From: Larix kaempferi
Lineage: Eukaryota > Streptophyta > Pinopsida > Pinales > Pinaceae
Direction: 5' to 3'
Length of the DNA stretch: 64,000 nt
NCBI GenBank assembly: GCA_027924585.1
Contig: BSBM01000904.1
Location: 21,909,001 to 21,973,000, forward strand
Shown piece after piece: positions 21,751-34,286 of this stretch (within the stretch, counting starts at the first letter, position 1; every line of letters starts with the position of its first letter). The notes under the pieces were generated by a model, which was not told the DNA's origin, searched no databases, and saw only the letters and a list, made by a program, of their open reading frames with translations. A program made the translations under genes and the position numbers.

Positions 21751-22346
21751 AACAAAACCATGTACTATTTAAATTTGTTGAAATTATCAATGTAATCTGT
21801 ACATGTGGCCATGACCCATTCATATCTATCATTATGTACTTGTAATTATAGCTAAGGCCATATTTTATTTCTTTTGTTGTATTACTAGTTATGGTTAAGG
21901 CCAACCTAATCAAAATTGATATATAGGCTCAATAACCCTCTTGGGGTGTGTGCCCTTGTTTTGTGGGTTCATAACCCCCACTTGAAGGGATGTGTCCCCC
22001 TCTTGAAGGGACGCCTCACTTGAGGTTGTGTATAAATACACAACTCAAACTCTCAATTGTATCTTCTCATCTTGTGATCTTCTTGATCTAAAATATAAAG
22101 TGTTATAACTTATAAGCCTACAGGCATAGAAGTTTTGCATTCTCTCTTGCAATTGGCATCTTTCTCTCAAACACACTTGTGTATTTGTGTTTTCAACACT
22201 TGTTCTTGGCTTTTGCACTCTCTATCAAGTGCACTAAACCTATCTCTCTCTATAGCACTTATGAGAAGGCTATTTCAAAATTTGGGTGAGATTTGGTTCC
22301 ACCGTTTCTTCTATTGACCCAGTAAATCTCAACATGGTATTACAGT
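21751..22346 (+). repeat. Copia-type 5' LTR end with initiator-Met primer site
   Basis: A TATA box (GTATAAATAC, about 22030-22039) and a CT-rich leader end in CAACA at 22334. TGGTATTACAGT (22335-22346) follows, a mutated form of the plant initiator tRNA-Met primer site TGGTATCAGAGC. The LTR start is not fixed. The interior that follows (22347-22960) has no recognisable gag, so only the 5' end remains. Confidence 0.6.
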
Positions 22347-22973
22347 GGATGCAAACCTTACTCTCTTAATTCTTTTGGCTGATCTGAAAATTATTGGCTA
22401 GTGGCATCTCTATTACAATGCCAAACCAAGGTTTTCTTGGATCATCTCTTCTAGGGCTTCTCAACAGGTTCTAGAGATATAATCCTTAATCTAGAGTTGC
22501 CCCTTCCTTCTAGAGTGTTCTTTGGCACTTTTACCCTTGTTTACGACCAATGCCTTCATTTCTAAGGTCTTGTACCATTTGATTCTATAATGGCGAATTT
22601 CTGAAGCCTTCATCCTATAAGGGGCCTTCATCCTACAACTATTTTGCCTATGGATTCAAAGTGGTTGTTTCCCCCTTTGAAAAGGGGGAACTATCATTCT
22701 TGGGAAAATCAAATCACTACCCTACTTTGAAGCGAAGGCCTCTATATGTACTTGGTGTTACCCCTCTAATTGCATGAGGTTTCCCCTTGTGATTTTCACT
22801 ACACAGACATTTACAAGATGGCACTGATAGATTATTTGACAAATGCAGGGGATTTATTATGGCTACATACATTTCCCTAGCATTTCCTTATCACATGTCC
22901 AACCACGGTCGACCATGGGTGTGCGATGTCTAAAGGAGAGTGGTTGATTGCATGAGTTATTTGCTAAGTCACC
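22347..22973. other. Decayed retroelement leader, no gene
   Basis: This follows the initiator-Met primer site but has no open gag frame. It contains no other feature that I can name. Confidence 0.4.
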
Positions 22974-24000
22974 TGACACGAGGACACGAGACACGAGTGT
23001 CCCCACGGGACATGGTGACCCATGGAATCAGGACACGAAGGACACGTTTTATATATATATATATATATATTAAAATTTAAAAATATAGACATATAAATCC
23101 AATTTTTTTAGAACCTAGAAAGTAGAACATTTACAAATATTGGGTTATTATAGTCAACACTCATTTATTATATTCCTATGTGGTTATTATAGCATAAGTA
23201 CTTACTACTTTATTTCAATTTAAAAATTTCTCCAAACCACTTGTCACACAAAATAAATTTACAATTTAAAATTTTCTTTGCCAAATCACATCACTAATTG
23301 GAGGAGGCTGATTCCTCTTTGGGGTTTTACATTTTGTTTGCACATTTTCCTTGACCCTAGGAATCACTTCTAAAAACCCTCAAATTTATTAGAATATGAC
23401 TTTATTAGCTATGGAGGATCGAATCTATTAGTGAGAGGTCGAGTTTTTGTTGGGTTACCATCGTGTGTCTTCAGGCATCAACTCTGAACTGTAACGAATG
23501 CATTTTAACCATTTATCTTCAGTCGCAGGGTGTTTCTCTTTCAAAACGATTTTTTTTTAGATCAAATCTTTTATGGAAGAGATTGTATTCTACATATTCG
23601 GCTTCCCTTGGCATCAATCCTAAACCCTTATGATTTCATTCATCCAATCGTTTGGTATTGAAACATTTTCGTACTAGGGTTTCGAGGTCATTTTTCTCCT
23701 GGTGAAGGGTCGTATTGTTCATGAGTCTCTATCATTTACCCTAGGCGTCCTCTTTGAGATCGAAGCGATTGGGTGTAAGCATTGTTTTCATCATAAAAAC
23801 GATATTATCTCCCTTAAACCAATTCGCAGCAAGTTTTGAAAGGCTCAACATGTCCTCGAATCGTGACACAATGTGCAGAGATAGGGCACGCGTGTCACGA
23901 AATCGGGACACGATTTTTTTCGTGTCCCCCACGTGGGGCAGTCGTGTCCGCGCCCAAACGGTCCCCACGAAACACTTGGCCCTAAACGGACGTGTCCATT
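22974..24000. mobile_element. Candidate non-autonomous DNA transposon with GGACACG subterminal repeats
   Basis: A left cluster (22974-23046) is dense in GGACACG/GACACGAG. A right cluster (23859-23997) carries CGTGTCC and GGGACACGATTT. A (TA)n tract follows the left cluster. The core has no transposase frame. The plan is the same as at 14770-15690 but with another motif. Terminal repeats and target duplication were not identified. Confidence 0.4.
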
Positions 24001-24840
24001 TACTTTATTTGTTCTGCCCCTTGATCCTAGCAGGATCTCCATTGGTTGATTATTGATGTAAGAGAAGTAGGTTAAGTGGCAGTGCTTACTTCCTAGTGTT
24101 TCCAGATTTCCTTCATCTTTTGCAGGGAGGGAATTTCTGGGTGATAACAAATTTGATACAGCTTTAGTAGACAGCTGAAAGTGATAATCACCGACTCGTT
24201 ATCCTCCACTTTGAACCTAACCGCAAGAAACTATCTCTCAAATATTTCAACTTAGATGACTAGTTATTAAACTCCCTTCTTACATCTTTAAATTAGTTGG
24301 CTTATTCCTAAGGTGCAATACCTTTGTGACATTTTGAAGTCTCATCCCAAACTCCATGTGCATCACCATACATTTTGACATGATTGTTTTCCTCTGATGG
24401 TTTCCTATGTGGTCTTGTTCACCCTATGCTTTGATGCTTCAATATATTTGTCCTCTACTCATGCAAAGGACTTTGGACTATAGCACATTGGTTAGCCTTT
24501 CAAGATATTGCTAACTCATACTGTAGCACATTGTTGGCCTTTCAAGATACTGCTAACTCATATTTGTTGTACACAAATTACAATATTTCCATATGGACAT
24601 ATTTACAACCAAATAAGGGGTGAATTCTAGGATATAAATTGCAGATTTTTGTATGAATTTCCAAGGTATAGCTCTGCTTTCCAAATTAACACAACACCAC
24701 CCTTTCTCAACTCTGTTAATTGAAGAGGAATTATGCACACCATAATGGAATATTTTTTTATTCTTTCAGAAAAGTAATCATGACTTCCATATTACCCCTT
24801 TTTCAAAGATGCCTCCCATAGAGTATATTAGAGACCCAAA
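24001..24840. other. Intron sequence, nothing recognised
   Basis: This lies between the GGACACG element and the Copia LTR. A direct repeat of about 30 nt (TTTCAAGATA-TGCTAACTCATA) occurs near 24499 and 24540. There is no gene. Confidence 0.5.
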
Positions 24841-26330
24841 TGTTAAAATATAGGGCTACACATGTAATAAAGTCACTTAAGTGACTTAGGTTAAAAGTTG
24901 GGTTTTAGGCACCTTAGGGCTTACATATTAGGGTTAGGGTTAGGGTTTTGGTCATTCAGACTCTTTATAAGAGCAAGGACCCTCATTGTAATGTGTATTG
25001 TACCATTTGAAAATAATAATTGTGTTGTGTGTTATTGAGCTCTGTTGTCCGCCAGATTGCACACCAACAGCGGAAATCTTTCGAAAGCTGTCTCTTCACT
25101 AAAAGTGAGAGAGGTGTGGCCTTGGGGACAAGCAATGAGCCAGGTACTGTCACCTGAATCCCAGCTCCTCCGTTTAGGCTAACTCCTAACGAAGCCAAGG
25201 GGGTAGTCCCTACAAAGAGTTGTCTAAGGCTCTTGTGCTTTTTAAGTGTTTTTGGTGAAATGATGCGGATGGGTGTTGTTTAGGAGTTTTCTTGTGATGA
25301 GACCAAAAATATGTAAAGATGAACAACAGATAAAAAGCAATCCACGTTGCGAGATAAGATAACAAGATGGCAGTATGATTCAAGATTTGATAAATCACTA
25401 AAGCATTCACAACATGAAATAAACACAAGGACAAATGGTCCTGATCAATATATAAACCTTTTAGATAACCAGTGCCTTATGGAGTCAAAGAAAAGTAAAG
25501 ATTATGATGCTGAAAGTGTGGGTCTTGCAAAAAGTGTCGTTCGTGAGATCGTTGTGCAGATTATCTTTGTAAATTGAAGATTTTAGTGGTCTTGATTATT
25601 AGGATAAAACCAAGGGTATCAAGAGAGTGTCCGGAAAGACAGTATCAAGTGCCTCCGTTCAAGGACATGTCGGACCACCCAGTGCTCTAGTCAGGTCGCG
25701 CAATGCTAACCAGCAAACTAGAGGCTGAACATGGCAACCCGGCGCCCCCAACTAGGAGACCACCCACTGAACTTATCTTATCGCTCAACTCCGGATTGGT
25801 TGGTTATGGGGGTGAAAGTTTTATTAGTTATCACTTATGAGCTTAACAAGTCTTCCACCTTTCTGAGTACTAGCCCAACCGTTTCCGGTTGGCAGAGCAT
25901 ACGGGTGCTGGACAAACGACCAAGATAAATTAATTAAAGGGGGAAATGTGGATTGAAGTGTTTTATTATTTAGAGCACTTGTTCAACTCTCCGACAGAGA
26001 GCGCTCTTGACTTAGCCTTAAGACCACAGTTCAAGAGACTTCCTACTTTAAAATGCCTAATGCAGGGGGAAAGTGCAAATCTATATGCTCTCCGACAGAG
26101 AGTGCTCTTGACTTGAATTTGGCCAAGTTCAAGAGGCTTTGTTCGTTTTATTGCAAAAAGTGAAGCGATTGTGAAACTTAAAGAAGTGAATGAAACTGAA
26201 AATGACTAAAAATATAAAGATAACCACAAAGAAAGATCTTGAAGATAACAGAAAACAAAATCTAGTGTTCTACCAAGCAGATTTATTCTAAAGTGGGATC
26301 AACCTCCGAACAAGGCTAATCACTAGAACC

Positions 26331-29300
26331 TGTGAAATTGCCCACATAAGATCCAAAGAGATGATGTAAACCTCACAATGAAAGAATTTAGGAATAATAG
26401 AAGAAGAGACAAGCAATAGAACTTAGATCCAAAGAAACTCTGATTGAGGCAGAATAATTACACATGTTACTATTAACAGAATAATGAACTGGTAAATATA
26501 CAATGCTGAGTATGAGGATTCGAATTCACTAGGAGGAATTCAAATTGGCCTTCATGCACAGATCCATAATCAGTGGAGAGTCATCAATGCCTAACTAGGA
26601 GTCCACCTTCTCATCAGTGAAGTCATCAATGCACAAGTAATGATCAACCGGGAGTCAAACTGAGTCTAACTGAATGTGGTTGGTGTAACTGGCACATGGA
26701 AGCACTAATATAGTGAAGGAGGCTCAATGGAGGGCGCCATAGGTTCTAACTGGAGTCAGAATGGTCAATCTAGTCTCACTGGAGGTCCAACAGAGTGATA
26801 AACTCAGTAAAGAGTCAGAGTTAATCCTTAAATCAAGGAAATAACTGAAGATAACTCAATATAACTGAATATAATTGGACTGGTAGGTGAAGAAGGCGCC
26901 CTTGTCATGCAGTGGAGCAAAGGAGGGTGCATTAGTCACTGGGAGGCCTAGAAATGATCTGAAAGAAGCTCCAGGGGCTAGTTTGCTGAGGACTAGGTGT
27001 TGGGATTGATGACCTAGAATGCATGCAAAATGCATGCAAACCCTAATTTTGCATGCATGACTGAAAATGAAAATGACTGGAAAGCTAGTAGGACTAGGAT
27101 GGAGTATAGGAATATCCTAACACCCCCCCTTAATCCATCCTGCGCCCTGGTAACTAGGACCAAAGGTCACCCATACAATAAATGAAATGATAATAAAATA
27201 CATAACTGTCCATAAACTGAGAAAATGGGGAAAAACCTCATGGGAAAAATACCCCCCCTCAAAAGAACAGTAAATAACTCAAAGAACCATCATGCAGAAA
27301 AGAAAGAAGCTTTCATCAGTGAAAACTTTTGTAAAAGACTTGGCAAGCTGATCCCATGTAGGAAGGTCTCCCACTGTGTGGAGGATGAAGCAAGTCTTTC
27401 AGGAACTTTTTCTATATCTGGAGCGAATGGAACATGAGTAGTCTTCCAAAAAGATGGAAGAGAGAATTCCATCATCATGTTGCATCTCTTATGGAGAGAT
27501 GGATGGCATAATGCAAGGTTAGCATGCTGCTGAAGTCTAGTAGTTTTGTAAGCAAATAAATCATCAACTGTGTTCTCAGTAGTAGCAAGGACTGTGTGAG
27601 AACATATTTCTCTTGAATCTGGATTGAGAATAGGTGTTGGTTTTGAATCTTCTTGAACCATGATCTCAACATCAAAATCTTGATCTTCTTCTTCACTAGA
27701 ATAGGAGTCACTGGAAGAGAAGTCACTGTGATCTTCATCAGAATCTGAAGGAATAGTTGGAGAGAAGGGCATGAAGTGTGAGAACTCATATGCCTTTGAG
27801 GCATGATTTGCAATCCCATTCGCTATAACCTTTCCAGTGGAGATTTCTGTAATCTCTATTGTTTCTGGACCAAAAATTACTTGTTTTGGAGATCCTGTAT
27901 GAGTCATTTGATATACTGACAACAAATTAGTTGTAAGAGAAGGAACAAATAAGGCATTTTTGAACTTACCATGTTCCATATGAACTGTACCCAAACCTTT
28001 GGCAGAAATCTGAGAGTTGTCTCCCATGTGAATGGTAGGCCCATCTTGGAGATCCAAAGAGGAGAAGGATTCTTCTTGTGCCATCATGTGGTTGGAAGCT
28101 CCAGAATCTATGAGGAGAGCCTTTGTCTTTGAAAAACCAGCCATCAATGCATGACAATCATCAGATCCACTTCCAGAATCAGACATCTTTGCTTCTTTTA
28201 GAACAACAATTTGGTTTTGTTCAAGAAGCTTGGTTAGAAGATCAATCTTCTTATGCATGCAGGCATGCTCAGGATGGTTTCCTCTCTTGCAGTAGGTACA
28301 ATTTGGTCTCTTTTGTTTGTCATTCTTGGATCTTGAAGGTTTCTTGCCTTTGCCTTTTTGTCCCCCTTTTGCATTCGCTCCACTTGATTCACCAGCTAAA
28401 AGAGCTAGATCTCTGGAGGTTTTGATGGCACCCATTTGAAACAGTTTGTTCTCTTCTTGAGTGAGAGCTTCAATGAAGTCACTTAAGGTGGGAAACTTCC
28501 ATCCAGGGATGGACATTCGAACAGAATGAAGGGTAGATACAAAGACAAAAAATTGAGATCCAAGTTTGTTCAATATAGAGAGTATCAATTGCTCATCACT
28601 TTTAGTGATGCCACATTGCTTGCAATGCAAAACCAAATTCTGAAATTTGGAGAAGAAATCTTGGATGCTCTCGAAATTGCTAGGTTGAAGGGCAACCAAT
28701 TAATTCTCTAGAATGTAGCCTCTCAGTTCGTCTTGTTTGCCAAAAAGACTCCTCAATTTTATCCATAAATCATATGGAGACTTCAATCCATCAGTATGAA
28801 ACAATAGATCATCAGATATATGAAGGCATATGAATCCAAAGGCTTCATCCATTTTGTTTAGGTGCTTGATTCTCTTTTCAACTTGATGTGGTATGGCATC
28901 TTTTTCCTCAACTATTCTAGTAAACCCTCTTGATTGCAAGAGTATTGTCATCTTCCTCTTCCATTCGAAATAATTGAAAGGAGTGAGAAGTATAGAAGAA
29001 GGAGCATTCGAATTGCTCATCTTGACTGCTTGAACAAGTGCAAATAGAAGGCTGCTGCAACTGCTGGAACTTCAAAAATACCTGCAAAAAAACTCTCAAG
29101 AATGGAGGTAGAATATACTCTCAAGGCTCTGATATCATGTGAAATTGCCCACATAAGATCCAAAGAGATGATGTAAACCTCACAATGAAAGAATTTAGGA
29201 ATAATAGAAGAAGAGACAAGCAATAGAACTTCGATCCAAAGAAACTCTGATTGAGGTAGAATAATTACACATGTTACTATTAACAGAATAATGAACTGGT

Positions 29301-29937
29301 AAATATACAATGCTGAGTATGAGGATTCGAATTCACTAGGAGGAATTCGAATTGGCCTTCATGCATAGATCCATAATCAGTGGAGAGTCATCAATGCCTA
29401 ACTAGGAGTCCACCTTCTCATCAGTGAAGTCATCAATGCACAAGTAATGATCAACCGGGAGTCAAACTGAGTCTAACTGAATGTGGTTGGTGTAACTGGC
29501 ACATGGAAGCACTAATATAGTGAAGGAGGCTCAGTGGAGGGCGCCATAGGTTCTAACTGGAGTCAGAATGGTCAATTTAGTCTCACTGGAGGTCCAACAG
29601 AGTAATAAACTCAGTAAAGAGTCAGTTAATCCTTAAATCAAGGAAATAACTGAATATAACTCAATATAACTGAATATAACTGAATATAACTGGACTGATA
29701 GGTGAAGAAGGCGCCCTTGTCATGCATTGGAGCAAAGGAGGGTGCATTAGTCACTGGGAGGCCTAGAAATGATCTGAAAGAAGCTCCGGGAGCTAGTTTG
29801 CTGAGGACTAGGTGCTGGGATTGATGACCTAGAATGCATGCAAAATGCATGCAAACCCTAATTTTGCATGCATGACTGAAAATGAAAATGATTGGAAAGC
29901 TAGTAGGACTAGGATGGAGTATAGGAATATCCTAACA
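26331..29937 (-). mobile_element. Gag-protease-only Copia element (3607 bp)
   Basis: LTRs are 26331-27122 (792 bp) and 29138-29937 (800 bp), both TGTGAAATTG...CCTAACA. GAACC is duplicated at 26326-26330 and 29938-29942. On the minus strand TGATATCAGAGCC (29137-29125) abuts the 5' LTR and matches the initiator-Met primer site 12 of 13. A G-run polypurine tract (plus strand 27123-27131) abuts the 3' LTR. The coding part ends soon after protease; integrase, reverse transcriptase and RNase H are absent, so it must have moved with borrowed enzymes. Confidence 0.92.
27290..29020 (-). pseudogene. Copia Gag-protease, one in-frame stop
   Basis: The frame runs from 29020 to 27290, 577 codons, with a single TAA at 28702-28700 between ILEN and LVALQ. 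The N-terminal part is a Copia Gag (UBN2-like; FEWKRKMTILL, SPYDLWIKL). The zinc knuckle is canonical: CTYCKRGNHPEHAC. The aspartic protease motif is LLIDSGASNHMM. A Ser/Asp/Glu-rich stretch follows, then a degenerate pre-integrase remnant (CHPSLHK). No HHCC or DD35E integrase core is present. Apart from the single stop the frame is clean over 1.7 kb, so loss of pol came before the last transposition. Stop readthrough is possible but not supported by any signal I can see. Confidence 0.9.
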
Positions 29938-29942
29938 GAACC

Positions 29943-32900
29943 GTCAGTCCTGGAAACCTTCCAGCTAGCTGGATGTCCACAAGATTCTGATGGAGGAACG
30001 AGAAGCTACCACAAAACTATGCAGCCTTTGGGACACAATCCCAAAGTTAGCTTACTCTGGTCAAAACTTGAAAGAGAAGCGACAAGATGAAAATAAACTA
30101 CTCTAAAGCAAAAAACTGAAAGATCTAACTTAACCAAACACCACACTCTTCCCCAAATGGGGAAGAAACCAAAAAAGTGGAGGACTCCTCCACTTGAAAT
30201 TTTATTATGAGATTACAAATGCCTTGGGTTTTGAAACCTTGAAGGACTTTGATATAAACTAAAACAAACTTATGAAAAGAGAAGCTTGTAGCCCTTAATG
30301 GCTTTTACAAAGGATAAAAAATATGTATTGAAATTTGTCTTCTCTTGGTTTGGAATTTCATGGTTTTGGATCCCTTTGTTTTTGGTACTTGGTTTCCTCT
30401 TCTCTCTTTGTTTTGGTCTTTTATTTCAAGAGTTCTTCTCTTCCCACAATCCTACAACAAAGGATAAATCAACAAACTCATGCACCCATTAGTGTTAGAA
30501 AATTAACAAACTTTGAAACTATCAAGTCTAAGCTTGCAAAATGAGACTAAAACATAAAAGAGCATGAGATTTAAATTCAAAATTTGTAATTTTTATGAAA
30601 CGGACCAGCAAGCTAATATGCTCCAAAAAATGATGGGAATGAGATTGAAACCACAAGATTTTAGGCTATCCTATATGCAAACTTTGCTATCTTTGAAATG
30701 GAGACAAATGTCTAAACAAATGCAAGTTTATATTAATGTAAAATGAGATCTAGAATGCTTTTAAAACTAACTTTTTTAAATGCATGTGATTGCTAATGAG
30801 ATAACAAAACTTGAGATCTAACTTAACACTTAAGCAAATCATTTTTTGGTTCTTTTGTGTGTGTTTTAGGGCTCTTTTGAGGATGAAGAGAGGAGCCTTG
30901 AAGACAAAAGCGAATGGGAGAAAGAGCTTGAGGAGGAGGACAAAATGAATGGAAGGGAAAGAGGGTAGATCTAGGAAAAAACGAAAAGGAGGATGGCTTT
31001 GAAGAGAAAGAGGATAAGGGAAACGAACGGATGAAGAAGGTTGGAGCGAATGGATGAAGGGGATAGGAGAAGTAGATCTAGGGAAAAACAAGAGGAAGGG
31101 TAGCTTTAAAGACAAAGATAATGAAAAATGAATTGAAGAGGAAAATGATCTAAAGCATGGATATCAAGGAAAGGAGAAAACAAGGAGCAAAATGGGAGCT
31201 AAAAGAAAAGAAGCTCAAAGCTAGGTAACCAAGGTTGTTTTGAAAATGTGTTGATGGAGGAAGAGGCCAAAAACTCCTACTTGAAAATTTCTTCCTTTGA
31301 AAAGAAGAGAAGAGCTTGAAGACCTACAAGACAAACTGATTAGATGCCAAGAACCCCTGTTAAATGAAGAGTGACTTAGTCTTTAATAAGCCTTTCTCCA
31401 CCTTGGGAAACCTCTGCAAAAAACTTGTTATAAAGCATACAAAAACCGAAAGATGTATTTTTAATCAAAGTTAAAACATACATCTAATAATGAAATTGCA
31501 TGAACAATAAACAAATGAAAGAGATATCACCAATAGTGTGAAGAACATCCCAACTTGCTCCAGCATGGACCTCCAAAGTCTAAACTTTATTCAATATTAA
31601 ACAGATATTACAACAATATTTTGGCAGAGTGTTCATGCTCAAAATCTCCATGAAGAACAAGCCTAAAAGACCTTTCTTAAATAGCAAAGGCTACATACTA
31701 AAACCCTAGGTCGAATTGGCATGAGAGAGAGCCAATAACAATAGACACAAAGTCGAATTCCAATCTAGAGTCAATCAATACCAAGCTTGGAGCTTGATCC
31801 ACCAAACAACTCGAGTTACAAGTCCATGTGGATGGGGAGGTGGCCTCCACCTAGGCAAGGCGCCCCCCATCCCAACATAGTAACCATCACCATCCAATTC
31901 GCATGAGCCATGTGTAGAACTCGAGTTCTACAGAAGGTTGACGTGAGCTCCTTTGTGAGGGCGAATATGCCACATATGGTAGGCTTGGAGTGGAGTAGTA
32001 GGTGGTGACTCGAGTTGTGAAGGGATCCAATGCATAAATTAAGGAATGGCACCTACCATATCCACTAGTATAACCACCAACCCAATAACCATGTGCCAAC
32101 ACACTAAATCGACTTTTAATTGAAGGAGGGCGAATTCTCTTTGGTGAATAAGCTTGTGCTGACTGTATCTTCAACTGGATGAACTTGGAGTTGATTGGAA
32201 TCACCATGAGTGTCTGTTGCCATGTCATTTAGTCTTTTACTTTATTCCATTTGGATTACTTTGGAGTTTTGGATTTTCTCCAAAATAATAAAATTTATTA
32301 ATTTAATTAATATTTTCTCTGTAATTGGGTTTTTAGAGAAAATATTAATTATGAGGCCTAAATGACATCCGAAACTTGGGTTTAGCTAGTTCATAGGTCA
32401 TGTGTGATTTTTGGCTTATGAAACGAGCCATCAACCACTAAATTCAGGCCCCGGACGACTGACATATTACAAATTATTATTTCTCTATTTAAACTATAGA
32501 GAAATTTATTAAAATTTAAAAAATAATTAAAAAAAAACCCAAACTCGACGGACCCGGTAAAAAAATTTTGAAATTTTTTCTGAGGGTCCTAGAGACTGGG
32601 AACATGACCAGAACCTATTCTAATAGTGTCTAGTAGGCTTATATACATTAGTTGGACTCTAATAACCCCCCATGGCCTAAATTTTCAAAATCGGGCATTC
32701 CAGCTTTGGAGGAGCGGGAGAAAACCTCATCGATTATAGCTCAGCTATAAGCAAAGTATAATTGACAAGGGAAAAAACTCCCTGGAATACCTTAGTTGCT
32801 TAATCAAGTCATGGGGAACCGAGACACTCAGATCCTACTAGCACACTTTATTACGAACCCCCATGGGGCCATGGTCATGTCGACTCAAAAACAAAACTGG

Positions 32901-32998
32901 CTAGTCACAAATGCTGGATCATCTGATACACTGGAGTCAAACACTTATCATGTTTGTCAAATGGCGGCTCTTCAAATAATCCAACTATGGTACAAACA
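29943..32998. other. Remainder of the solo LTR, non-coding
   Basis: Sequence resumes after the second GAACC and follows the family LTR to 33009. Purine-rich tracts (about 30880-31120) give long antisense frames of low complexity, which I do not regard as genes. Confidence 0.7.
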
Positions 32999-33084
32999 AG
33001 TTGGTAACAAGCTCCAATGTGTTCGGTGACGTAATCCTATCTACAGTTTCTCGTTTATCGGCTTTCATAATATGGTATCAAAGC

Positions 33085-34286
33085 GGGAGCGAGCCTAGGT
33101 CACAGAAATAGTCTTTTGATGGAACCGTTGAATTTTTTGTCGTTACTATAGTTTTGGATCCACCATATCTTCATTACTGTAGCCGACAAAGATAGTCATC
33201 ACACATCTCTTTTCTCTTTCCAATTGTCCATATGTTCAACTGTCGTTCGTATGAGTTAAACCACCAACAGTTGTTTACGTCTTTCCTAGTTGTCGTCCAT
33301 ATGAATTATCCCATCTACCCAACTTTCGTTCGTACAAATTAAACTTTCAACCGTCGAGGATGAATCCGCAACCAACCGCCTGAATGTTGAAGTGATGTTG
33401 ATTTAATTAGGAAAGTCGTCCACGATTTGCTCAACCGCCAGTCATTTTAAATCACCAACCACCCACAATTTTCCTAGCCACCATTCATTTTAAAACCGCT
33501 GGAATACGAAAGCCACAACACGCCCAGTCGACATGCCTACGAATCAAGCCATGATTTAGAAGACACTGCCATCTAATAAAGAAAAAATGACGCAATTGCC
33601 ATGCAAAGATATTACTGCACGTTTTTTTTATATATAGCCACCAAGAGTTAGCCATCGTTTTTAAAGCTAAAAGCTCGAGCCATCAAAATTTTTGAGCCAC
33701 TAACAACCACGAAGTTGAATTAAAAGACAATTGCCAATTCTTAAAGAGGGTCTTCAAGGTAGAAGTCACAAGTCACGTGTTTTCTTTACAGCTGCCAATT
33801 TGAAGATACGTACTTTGTCGTACGATCCGTACACAGGTGCAAGGTAATTTCCATACACATCTGTAGGAAAAAGAAATCATATCTAATTAATCATGGAGAT
33901 GTCGTTAGAGAAATACTTTGGGTTCAGTTTCCACTTTTATACAGTAACAATTTCTCGGCAACATCAGCGAAAAAATTAAGAAAATTGGCAAAAGTCGACA
34001 AACATTAAAAAATACAAAATACATTCATTTTTTTTTCAGAATTTTAAACATATAAAGCAACAATAACATCAGATAAAGTTTAAACACATTGGAACATAAA
34101 TATGGAGAAAGCACTGATATATATCATCATCATGTAGTCATGTCAAATATAAAATGATACATCAAAGTCGATACTGAATCCTGAAACACCATAGTTGTCC
34201 AATCAAGGACTCAAAAATAGATAACCAATACAAAATGAAATCACATATATAAATGTATCTCAAGAAAACTAGTAGTTATCTATCTA
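33085..34286. other. Copia leader remnant and unassigned intron sequence
   Basis: After the primer site there are about 800 bp with repeated CCGTC/ACCGCC-type words but no open gag frame. From about 33900 the sequence is AT-rich and may contain the 3' end of the hAT element, whose terminus I could not locate. Confidence 0.4.

Larger units (their letters stand above)
25043..33009 (-). repeat. Solo LTR of the 5.1-kb gag-only family, itself interrupted
   Basis: The left end TGTTGTCCGCCAGATTGCAC and the following hundreds of bases match the LTR at 1322 with substitutions and indels. The right end CAAGTTGGTAACA matches the family end near 6427. Flanking 5-bp repeats AGCTC prove the borders. No gag, primer site or interior is present, so it is a solo LTR left by LTR-LTR recombination. 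Without the nested Copia it is about 4.36 kb, shorter than the 5106-bp young LTR. Confidence 0.9.
24841..33084 (+). repeat. Copia LTR plus primer site, split by a 7967-bp insertion
   Basis: LTR parts are 24841-25042 and 33015-33067, together about 255 bp, starting TGTTAAAATA and ending CTTTCA. TGGTATCAAAGC (33073-33084) follows, matching the plant initiator-Met primer site with one change. A TATA-like TTTATAAGAG lies at about 24963-24972, and a (TTAGGG)3 run at 24939-24956. The insertion duplicated AGCTC (25038-25042 and 33010-33014). No coding interior of this Copia can be recognised after 33085. Confidence 0.75.

Noticed and set aside
24939-24956. Three TTAGGG units resembling a telomeric repeat
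   Set aside because: Only three units inside a Copia LTR; plant telomeres are normally TTTAGGG arrays.
30750-31115. 121-codon frame on the minus strand
   Set aside because: It arises from a purine-rich tract in the solo LTR and has a low-complexity composition.
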